Assembly (NCBI GenBank): GCA_039707465.1
Contig: CM077645.1
Coordinates: 143,469,503 to 143,533,502, forward strand
Reading direction: 5' to 3'
Length of the DNA stretch: 64,000 nucleotides
Origin: Rhabdophis nuchalis
Lineage: Eukaryota; Chordata; Lepidosauria; Squamata; Natricidae
Part shown: positions 46,803 to 55,907 of the stretch, piece after piece
Position numbering within the stretch: the stretch's first letter is position 1
How the letters are laid out: each line of letters begins with the position of its first letter
Notes under the pieces: generated by a model
Seen by the model: only the letters and a program-made list of their open reading frames with translations
Told to the model about the DNA's origin: nothing
The model's database searches: none
Translations under genes and position numbers: made by a program

Positions 46803-47603
46803 CTGTATACACTAGAACCTGGATCTTCCTATTCCTATGTCAATATCCTAATCACTTTATCATATGATATAGAAATAAAATCAGGATTGCCAGAAAATCC
46901 TAGCATTCTACTCTATGGTGGGAAGTTGAACAATCATGTGATAAAACATTTCTCTGTTACTATCAAGAAAACTACATGGATATGCTTTTGAAGTTACCAA
47001 GCATTAAGATCGATTTGAGCAAGTCTTTACTTGCACTGCTTTATATTTAACCTGAATGAAATTTCTTCAATAACAATGTGGACTTTTGTTGAAAATCCCA
47101 CCAAAGCCATTTTTCTACATTCATGTCTTCTTGGGTGGAAGAATCTGACCAGGCACGCAGAAGTGTGGCCATTAATTTTTTTTCCCTGCAGAAGCAAACA
47201 AATTAAAACCTTCCTTTTCCAATGAGAATTAGTTTAATTCTGGATCATTTATTTTCTTTATTATCTTAAACTTTACTGACATGCACAGATGTTCAGTAAA
47301 CAAGACTGCTTGCAGAAAGATGACAAGCATCTCCTCCTGGTGGCTTATGCTCTTCAGATCCTTGTGTCATGGGATTAGGGTTGTGGATAGGATTTGGATG
47401 AATCCCAAATCCCAAACTGAATTTTGCTGATCCAGAAAGATTTTATGGCTCTCCAAGGTAAGCAGAAGATTGTTTAAAAACTATTTCAAGGCCTCCTGAA
47501 TAATTTGATGCTTCGGAAAGCTGCAAAAAGATAGACAGCAGGACTGCAAAAAATATTATAATAGTAACTAGGTTGTTTTTCCTTTTCTATATATGAAAAA
47601 CAC
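46803..47603. other. Unique DNA
   Basis: No recognised repeat or exon. Confidence 0.4.
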
Positions 47604-47611
47604 CCTTGAAG

Positions 47612-47787
47612 CAGTGGTGGGTTTCAATTTTTTTAGAACCTACTCTGTAGGTGTGGCCTATTTTGTGGGCGGTGCTTGGCAGTCATGTGACAGGGTGGGA
47701 GTGGCCACATTTTAAAATGTGGTGAAACTCATTTAACAACGCTCTTGCTTAGCAACCAAAATTTTCGACTCAATTGTGATGATAAAT

Positions 47788-47839
<52 letters not shown>

Positions 47840-48018
47840 TCCTTCCTTCCTTCCTTCCTTCCTTCCTTCTTTCCTTTCCTTTCCTTCCCGTTGTGTCACT
47901 GGCAGCGGCAGGCCAGATTTACTTCCAGGTACGCTGGTGGAACCCCCTCTAACCGGTTCTCTAAATTTCACCAACCGGCTCTTGCGAGTAGGTGCGACCC
48001 TGCAGAAACCCACCACTG
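47612..48018. mobile_element. hAT MITE, 407 bp, with captured mariner piece and (TTTC)n
   Basis: Ends CAGTGGTGGGTTTCAA and CAGAAACCCACCACTG, with a perfect 8-bp duplication CCTTGAAG at 47604-47611 and 48019-48026. The interior at 47722-47780 ('aactcatttaacaacgctct', 'tgcttagcaaccaaaatttt', 'gactcaattgtg') is the same sequence as part of the mariner-type MITE family (22360-22420). A ~105-base TTTC/TTCC microsatellite follows. The sister copy at 53906-54251 has both features. Confidence 0.92.
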
Positions 48019-48026
48019 CCTTGAAG

Positions 48027-48473
48027 TCTTGAAAAAAGAAGTGTGGGATTCCAATTGAATGGTTGTTCTTTCTTGTTTGAGTCAAAGACCAGCAGTTTAT
48101 TTGTGATTTTCATCAATGACTGATTGATACATTAATCTAATAATTACAAGAAACAGTTTAACAAGAGGTATCCAGGCACAATAGAAGGGGATTGGCTCTT
48201 ACATCAAGCTTTACTGTTTCTTGTTCTGTTTTGTTTATTATTCTCAACCAATTTAGAAAGATTTGGTAGAGAGGAGTATTTTTATGGCTTCCTGATTGCT
48301 TGTTCATTCTAGCTAGTCCTCATTCTTCTGACAGGTCCTTCCAATTTTCTAGCCCATCTCTTCCAATATGACATTTGGAAACAAATTCTTCCACCATTCT
48401 TCATCATGTTATTATTATATCAATAAGTTATTCTTATCATTAGATTTTTATTTCCATCACACACAGGTAGTCC
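48027..48473. other. Unique DNA
   Basis: Nothing recognised. Confidence 0.4.
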
Positions 48474-49118
48474 TCAACTTACAACCACAATATCCCATGC
48501 TGTCCTGCCATGTTCACAAGCTGGTTAGAGATTGGGGCTTGTACCAGAGTCATCTTCAAAGATACCTCCAGAATGCTCGAGCTTTTCAGTGCCTGAAGTG
48601 TGTGGAATACTATTCTTGGGTTTGCTATCCACACTTGAACCTTCAGAATTTTGGGGAGAATTGGAGACTTCCCCTGTTCTGAAACTTGCAACTTTCTCCC
48701 CATCTCTGGCAAAACTATTCCATTCATTTTTGTACTGCGAAAATGAAATCCAAGGACTGTGAACATTTTTTTTTTTTAAAAGAAGAGATAGGAAAGTGCA
48801 GGACATTAGTGAGTTTTGTCTCATTTTATGACTTTTCTTGCTGCAGTTGTAAAATGAATCAGTTGTTAAGTTAGTATGATTGTTAAGTAAATCCAGGATC
48901 CCTTTTGACTTTGCTTGTCAGAAGGTCACAAAAGGTGATCATGTGACCTCTCAACACTACAGCCATCATAAATATGAACCAATTGCCAAGTATCCAAATT
49001 TTGAACACGTAATCATGGGGATGCTGTAAAGGTCATAAGTGTGGGAAATGGTCATAAGTCATTTTTTTCAGTGATGAAACTTTGAATGATCATTAAGCAA
49101 ACTATTGTAAGTTGCCTG
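48474..49118. mobile_element. Tc1/mariner-type MITE with internal insert
   Basis: Starts CAGGTAGTCCTCAACTTACA and ends GTAAGTTGCCTG before TA; the right end has a short deletion. The family body is clear at 48830-49110 ('tttgcttgtcagaaggtcac', 'tcatggggatgctgtaa'). At 645 bp it is about 250 bp longer than the copy at 22039; the extra part (about 48500-48810) is not family sequence and was not identified. Confidence 0.65.
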
Positions 49119-49120
49119 TA

Positions 49121-49553
49121 CAGTGGTACCTCGGTTCACGAACGCCTCTGTTCATGAACAACTCGGTTCACGAACAGAAAAGTTCATAAAAATATGCTCC
49201 GGTTCACAAACTCCGCTTCTGTTCACGAACTCCGCCTCGGTTCACGAACTCCGCCTCAGGTCACAACCAATTTGGTTCGCGACCAGAGTCAGTTCAAGAA
49301 TTAAAACCAAAAGAAAGATCAGAACGGATTAACCAGATTTACATTAAACCCTATGGGAAACTGTGCCTCGGGTCACGACCAATTTGGTTCGCGACCAGAG
49401 TCAGTTCAAGAATTAAAACCCCAAAAAAAAGATCAGAACGGATTAACCGGATTTACATTAAACCCTATGGGAAACTGTGCCTCGGTTCGCCACCAATTCG
49501 GTTCGCGACCAGAGTCAGTTCACGAATTAAGTTCGTGAACCGAGATACCACTG
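49121..49553. mobile_element. Tigger/pogo-like MITE, 433 bp, TA-flanked, internal tandem
   Basis: Starts CAGTGGTACCTCGGTTCACG and ends with its reverse with one mismatch over 23 bases; TA on both sides (49119-49120, 49554-49555). The interior has the block 'ggttcgcgaccagagtcagt' at 49274, 49386 and 49500, a tandem with a 112-114 bp period. TA target and CAGTGG ends fit the Tc1/mariner superfamily, pogo branch. Inserted at the TA that flanked the element at 48474. Confidence 0.88.
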
Positions 49554-49555
49554 TA

Positions 49556-49968
49556 CTAAATATATTTTATTAATTTATTTTTCTTTTATTTATATGATAC
49601 ATGATTAATAGTTTAGAAACAATGGTGTAAATAACTTAATTTAAACTAGCACCATTACTGTCATTAATGAATAATAATTTAGGATTTATTATTGATTCAT
49701 ATCAGTTTGTGCGATGGGAATCTACATGATACCCCTCTGTTATTTATCATTTGTTATTTATCTGTTATTTATCATTTGTTCTCCATGTTTTTCAGTCATT
49801 GGCTCTTTTCAATTCATGTTTATGTTATCAGATAATATCAAATGCCATCTAAATCAAAATAGTTATTCCAATTTCTTGGTTGAGAAAGCTTTCTAAAAAT
49901 TGTTTTAGCCCTATAAGTGCTAAATGTCAATGACATAACGTCTGGTTATATGAATTTATGGAATATAG
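49556..49968. other. Unique AT-rich DNA
   Basis: Nothing recognised. Confidence 0.4.
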
Positions 49969-50690
49969 ATAATAGAATAGAATTCTTTATTGGCCAAGTG
50001 TGATTGGACACACAAGGAATTTGTCTTTGGTGCATATGCTCTCAGTGTATATAAAAAGACAAGATACATTCGTCAAGAATCATAAGGTACAACACTTAGT
50101 GTCGCCGCCCTGGGTCCTCTGTGGAGAAGGGCGGGATATAAATATAAATAAATAAATAAAATAAAAAAATAGTGATAGTCATAGGGTACAAATAAGCAAT
50201 CAGGAAACAATCAATATAAATATAAATCAAAGCAATGCAAACAACAAAGTTACAGTCCTGCAGTCATAAGTGGGAAGATATGGATGATAGAAACAATGAG
50301 AAGACTAATAGTAATAGTAATGCAGCCTTAGTGAATAGTTTGACAGTGGTGAGGGAATTATTTGTTTAGCAAAGTGATGGTGTTCCGGGAAAACCTGTTC
50401 TTGTGTTTAGTTGTCTTGGTGTGCAGTGCTCTATAGTATCGTTTTGAGGGTAGGAGATGAAACAATTTATGGCCAGGATGCAAGAGGTCTGTAAATATTT
50501 TCACGGCCCTCTTTTTGACTCATGCAGGGTACTGGTCCTCAATGGAAGGCAGGTTGGCAGTAATTGTTTTTTCTGCAGTTCTGATTATCCTCTGAAGTCT
50601 GTGTCTGTCTTGTTGGGTTGAAGAACCAAATCAGAAAGTTATAGAGGTGCCGATGACAGACTCAATAATTCCTCTGAATTACAATTTAGG
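49969..50690 (-). mobile_element. CR1-group LINE 3' end, minus strand, with nested L2 tail
   Basis: On the minus strand it ends '...acttggccaataaagaattc' plus an ATTCT-type terminal repeat, as CR1 elements do. The 50690-50390 part encodes a broken C-terminus recognisable as IIESVIGTSITFWF, then the TQTSEDNQN and KKEGRENI areas out of frame. A 67-bp L2 3' end (50102-50168) is inserted in it. Confidence 0.75.
50102..50168 (+). mobile_element. L2-like extreme 3' end nested in CR1
   Basis: Only the terminal hairpin (CGCCGCCCTGGGTCC ... AGAAGGGCGGGATATAAAT) and an AAATA tail. A very short 5'-truncated insertion, flanked by TAGTG words on both sides. Confidence 0.8.
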
Positions 50691-51659
50691 GAATGAATGA
50701 AAAAATAAATAAAATACCAAACTCTCATTTTAACAAAATATGTTAAGGAATAGAAGTTATATATTAAACAAGTGATCAGTTAACTATAATCCATCATGTT
50801 CTTTAATCATTTTTTTACCCTCTGCTTCACATTTACAATATTCTAACATTTACAGAATTTCCAATTGCCTAATCCAGTGGTTATGAAGTAGATTAAAGAG
50901 AAAAGAAGAAAAAATGAACATTTATAAGGGATACAACATACCATTAATAAATGCTACATGGATTGAATAAACCATACCTATCTAAAATTTATAAAAGACA
51001 ATGAACTCAAATCTACATTGGAAGAGGAGGTTTTTAAAATTATGATAAGATTTCAACTGAAAGAAACAATGGTGATTAGATATTTTGAATTAAAACTATT
51101 ACATCATTTAGAAATCTAATATAATCAGTGACATACATTGTTGGCACTCTATAAACCCAAGCTAAACTATTGGGCATTGTCAGAAACATGAAATACAACA
51201 TGTGGCTCCAGGAAGCTACTAGCATAATATTTTAACATCTATTGTTATCTAGTCAATGGTTCCACTATGAAAATGTAATAAGATTAAAACCTTGCTAAGC
51301 AAAAGCCATGATATTAAGCTCTGCAAATTGAAAAACACTTCCTGGAATCTAAAAGCAAATAGCTTACTACATTTTTCTCTCCAGATTTTGTTGCCTGGTG
51401 CAATTAAATAAAAAATTAGTTTCCAGAGCATGAACATTGTTAAGTTTATATTTAGCAGAAATCAGAGATCTCTATTACTTGTGAGATGAATGGAATATAT
51501 AATTAACAATGTTTCAATTTTTCTAAAGATAACTTTATCTTAATTATCTTATAAAGTTGTCTCTAAAGAGAACTAATCAAATATCTTTGGAAGCTTTCAA
51601 TTAGGAGATGGGGATATATACCTCTTTGATAATTTTTTCCTTGCAAATGATATTTGGAA
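50691..51659. other. Unique AT-rich DNA
   Basis: Nothing recognised. Confidence 0.4.
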
Positions 51660-51960
51660 GCATGCTATTTCCAACCTAGAAGTAACACCAAGTTTTGGAC
51701 CCATGATGCCAATAGAAGGGTCCCCCATGAATGTATCTCATTCTATTGAAAAGCATCCAAGTTAGTCGCCATCACCATTCATGTGATAATGAATTCCATG
51801 GTTCGGTTATTTGCGAGGTGAAAAACTGCTTTCTGTTAGCAAAACTCCTCCCAATTAGCTTCACTGGACAATTTTATGCTATACCTAAATACAGAATACA
51901 GTATGCCAGAGATAGGCCACAAAGAAAGATGTCAGCCTATTCATAACCATACCACTGTCA
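51660..51960 (-). mobile_element. Old CR1-like fragment, minus strand
   Basis: 'ccaagttagtcgccatcacc', 'gataatgaattccatggttc' and 'cctcccaattagcttcactgga' follow the order of antisense CR1 copies, as in 34250-34320. Diverged. Confidence 0.55.
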
Positions 51961-52159
51961 TATTCTTAAACGTAGTGACCAATTACATCAATTCCTTATA
52001 TGATATTCTGATGCCCATAGACTTATCAAAAGATTTAAGCCTTTTTCAACCATATGCAGTAGATTTGAAGACAAAGCCAAAAGTGCATACTAGGCTCATC
52101 AACTTTAAGTCCATATTCAGGCTACGGAGAGTAGAGTTGGGATCCCAAATCTGCTAGGA

Positions 52160-52810
52160 CAGCGATGGCGTGCCATAAGTGGGGGGAGTGCAAGGGGATT
52201 GTGCATGGGCATGCCGCAGCCGTAATGCAATGCACGACCTCCCCAGTGCACATGCACGCACTACAGACACAACCCCCATTTTTTGCATGCTCTTTTCACT
52301 CTCCCCAGGGTCCAGAGGCTTTATAGGAGCCTGGGGAGGGCGAAAACAGCCTCCCCGCACCCCCGGAGGCTCTCCGGAGGCTTCAGCGACCTTCAGGAGG
52401 TTTCCCTGAAGCCTCTGGGGCACTCAAAATGATGCACCACAGAAACCGGAAGTGGCGTCCGATTTGCTTCGAGCATCATTTTCAGTGGTCAGGAGGCTTC
52501 CCTTAAGGAGGCTTCAGGAGGCTTCAAGAGGCTTCCCTTAAGCCTCCGGACCACCCAATATGACATTCCAAGCAAATCGGAAGGGAAGTTCATGAAGCCT
52601 CCGGAGGGCCTCCAGGGGGCGGGGGGGCTCTTTTTGCCCTCCACAGGCTCCTATAAAGCCTTTGGAGCCTGAGGAGGGTAAAAAAGGGCGAATTCAGCTA
52701 GCCTACACGTGCATGTGCACTGGCCAGCTGAGAGGGTATTGCCTCATGTGCCCTTAGAGATGGCTCCATGTGCCACCTGTGGCACGCGTGCCATAGGTTC
52801 GCCATCACTG
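52160..52810. mobile_element. hAT element, 651 bp, perfect 8-bp duplication
   Basis: Ends CAGCGATGGCGTGCCATAAG and ATAGGTTCGCCATCACTG, flanked by TGCTAGGA at 52152-52159 and 52811-52818. The interior is GC-rich with repeated 'ggaggcttc' words and long self-complementary stretches around 52300-52680. The longest member here of the family also seen at 24805-25235. No transposase frame. Confidence 0.9.
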
Positions 52811-52818
52811 TGCTAGGA

Positions 52819-53905
52819 GATGCACAAAACTTCAGCATTCTCTTACCTCAAGGGAAAGCAAATCAAAGGCAGGTGACTGGCCATATTCAACAACTCAAGA
52901 ACCAAGAAAATGTGCAAGGTTTGCCATACCAAAGATCTCTGATAACCCAAGAGTTTGATGAGGTGTTGAAACCCACTGATCAGCTATACAGGTCAGTGTC
53001 AGAGAGCACATCACTTCATGTCTCATCTCTTACCAAACTTTAGCATTCTCCCTATGTGAAGTGAAATTGTAGTATTATATTGTATATTGTTTGTAAGAAC
53101 CACAGAAGCGGTGGAAAAGCCATCAAATCTTTGAAGCCATCTGCTTTGATTTGCTGCGTTGACTGAGTGTCTGTTTCAATTCATAAATCTGCTTCAATAG
53201 AGGCAATCTGATCCGATCCTCTTTGAATTAAAGCATTCCTTTGAAGTTTTGTATAGTCCTAATAGTTTGGAAGGGGAGGAGATAAGAGAAGAAAAGAGAG
53301 ATCTATATTACTGTGAATCATATCATATTTTGACAGTTCTGTCAGAAAATGAATTGGTAAGACTTACTAACTTGTGTTGTTGATAAAAGAATCAAAATAC
53401 TTGGACATTTCTAATATAGTTACAAATCTGAAGTTTTAAACATGTGTGGCTCAACACAACTTGTCTGTGTTCACAGATATGGAAATTGGACGTTTTTACA
53501 TTTCACCTTCAAAACTCAGACCATTAATTCTGCCTCGTGGCAGCAGCTAGCACACAGCAGCACAAAACAACCTAAATCACAGGTTTAGATGATGAAATGT
53601 TCGACCATAGGAGTTGTTTTCATCATAGCTGCAGTAGCCTTAGGTTAAAAGAATGGGGGGAAATTCCAGGTTGCAACCAGAAATATTAATACATTTCCAG
53701 AACACATGTTGAATGCATTTCCTCTTCTTACTGTTCTTCTGTTTACAAAATATATTCAGCAATATTTAATCAACAATGATTACAATTGATTTTTTTCCCT
53801 ATTAATTGGACTTGTCGCTTTTTCTTTTAAAGGCAATATTATGACTTTCAGTGCCCATTCATCTACTAACTTTTCATGCCTGTAAAATATGATTAGGCTA
53901 CCAGT
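52819..53905. other. Unique DNA
   Basis: No recognised repeat or exon. An open frame at 52768-53043 overlaps the hAT end and has no known match. Confidence 0.4.
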
Positions 53906-54251
53906 CAGTGGTGGGTTTAAAATTTTTTAGAACCTACTCTGTAGGTGTGACCTATTTTGTGGGCTTGGCTTGGCAGTCATGTGACAGGGTGGGAGTGGCC
54001 ACCTTTTAAAATGTGGTGAAACTCATTTAACAACGCTCTTGCTTAGCAACCAAAATTTTGGACTCAATTGTGATGATAAATTCTTTCTTTCTTTCTTTCC
54101 TTTCTTCCTTTCTTTCCTTCCCATTGAGTCACTGGCAGCGGCGGGCCAGATTTACTTCCAGGTACGCCAGTGGAACCCCCTCTCACCGGTTCTCTAAATT
54201 TCACCAACCGGCTCTCGCGAGTAGGTGCGAGCCTGCAGAAACCCACCACTG
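53906..54251. mobile_element. hAT MITE, 346 bp, sister of 47612-48018
   Basis: Same ends (CAGTGGTGGGTTT / AAACCCACCACTG), perfect 8-bp duplication CTACCAGT at 53898-53905 and 54252-54259. Same captured mariner segment at about 54015-54072 and the same GC-rich right half. The (TTTC)n tract is about 45 bases here against about 105 in the sister. Confidence 0.92.
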
Positions 54252-54421
54252 CTACCAGTTCTACTTACATATATGCATGTTTCCAGAGTAGTATAACAAT
54301 TTCACAATAATATTTGGGGGGTGGGGGGTAAGTTACATAAAAGCAAAATAGGATTGGCTAATTCTCTTTTCATTTATCTAGTTAAAATAATTCAACTGTT
54401 AGTCAAATCAGTAACCTAATT

Positions 54422-54548
54422 CAGGACTGTCAAGCTCGCAGCCCAGATGCATCACATGCTGGCCATGCCCATGCCCAGTTTAGCAAAGAGGAAAAAAGTC
54501 CAGATATGTCATGTGACACTGTCGTGATGATTGAGTTTGACACCCCTG
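54422..54548. mobile_element. hAT MITE, 127 bp, perfect 8-bp duplication
   Basis: Ends CAGGACTGTCAAGCT and AGTTTGACACCCCTG, flanked by ACCTAATT at 54414-54421 and 54549-54556. Same family as 22581-22714. Confidence 0.88.
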
Positions 54549-54556
54549 ACCTAATT

Positions 54557-55563
54557 CATAACAGAGAGTAGAGTTCGATCTTTGTGGACTTTAAAAAAAA
54601 CTATCTTTCTTGAGAATGTGTTTAACCCCGAAAAATACAAAGTTTAACACTTTTGCCCCAAAAGAAGAATGTTCTTGAATTACACTGACCAAGTAAAAAT
54701 TGCAAGGCAACCTCATTAAGTCCATCAAAACAGTGAAAGAAAAGACTGTCACAAAGCAAGTCCTGAATAAAGTTTCAAACTAATTTAACATTAAAAAAAA
54801 ATAGTGAGACATCCTCTTACAGAGATCAGTATTGCTTGCTCCAAATTAGTCTTTCAGATTCAAGGAGGAAGAAAATTTGTTGACTCACTAAGGACTATGC
54901 CCACAACTATATGCATTGGAAGTATGGGGAAAAGTTTCTTTCAGTATTAGGACATTATTTTGGATAATACAATGATTAACCAACCATTCAAAACTCCAGA
55001 AATGTTGCATTAGCATATGACACTGATTTTTCAAAAAAAAACCAATCCAAAATGTGAAGCTGGCTTAAAGCGGTTGAAGGTTGACTGCTAAAAAAATAAT
55101 GAAAGTGAAAAATAGATGGCAGCTGCTAAATTTAAATCAAAGTGTTATAATATCACTGATCAAAAAAATGTTGTAGGTGACAATGAACATGTTGCAGTAG
55201 TCAAATGAGGAGAGGGAGAGAAAGAGAAATCATTGCATAGTTATTAGTTATGAATTATAATTTATACGAACAGAATTTCTCCTTGTAACTACTATCAAAG
55301 ACATTGGTCATAAATATTTCCAAAGAAAATACCTGTTAACCCAAGTCAATTAATAATACATTGAAATCCAGCAGTTCTCCTAGCGAGGTCTTCCTCTCTA
55401 GCTAGTCAATTATTACCTTCATTTCAAACGAGAAGCTTCCTTTATATGCAATAGGCCTACATTTTTATGAGGGAGATCAAATACTCCATGGCTCAGCTTT
55501 CTTTTTTTTAAGAAGGTTTTCCCCCCCAAAAAAGCTGATAGCAGATCTTCTTTAACTTTACAG
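54557..55563. other. Unique DNA upstream of the cadherin exon
   Basis: No repeat recognised. It ends in a polypyrimidine tract and AG (TCTTCTTTAACTTTACAG, 55546-55563), the acceptor for the exon at 55564. A branch point could lie in this last 50 bases but was not pinned down. Confidence 0.5.
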
Positions 55564-55670
55564 GATATTATTCTCCTTTAAGGTGCTTGCCCGGTATCAC
55601 TGAAAGGCTTTATTTGGAAGGTTCGCGGATCTATCTATTGGATTCTTTAGAGGACAATCCTCATATGAAA
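55564..55670 (+). other. CDH20: 5' UTR part of CDH20 first coding exon
   Basis: The exon begins after the acceptor AG at 55563. These 107 bases carry no in-frame stop, so the reading frame is open up to the acceptor. No in-frame ATG occurs before 55665. Confidence 0.7.
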
Positions 55671-55907
55671 ATGCGGACATCAAGCAGAATGGATAATGCA
55701 AAGAAGTGGCTTGGATTCAGTTTTTGTTTTATGATGAACCTCATTACAACTGTATTATCTGGAACTAGCAGACCTCCAAGCAAAGGCCAAGGACAAAGTC
55801 TCTCAGACAACTTGCTTCTTCATCAACGAATGAAGAGGAGTTGGGTGTGGAACCAGTTCTTTGTTCTGGAAGAATACACGGGAACAGATCCTTTGTACGT
55901 TGGGAAG
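55671..55907 (+). CDS. CDH20: Cadherin-20, first coding exon (partial, 79 codons)
   Basis: This exon starts a type II classical cadherin, a calcium-dependent homophilic adhesion protein of the plasma membrane. Residues 1-7 read MRTSSRM, followed by NAKKWLG and a hydrophobic signal segment (about residues 14-30). A short prodomain ends at RMKR (residues 53-56), a furin site. The mature chain begins [20 protein letters not shown]; its Trp2 and Trp4 are the pair that insert into the partner EC1 in type II cadherins. The N-terminal pattern (SxRMxNAKxWLG, TTVLS, LSD, HQRxKRSWVWN) is that of cadherin-20, not cadherin-7, whose EC1 start is the same. Start chosen at 55671 (A at -3) because it aligns with the known CDH20 start; ATG 55665 would add two residues and has a poor context. 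The exon ends VGK with donor GTAAGG at 55908, phase 0. The next exon is not in the window. Confidence 0.9.
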
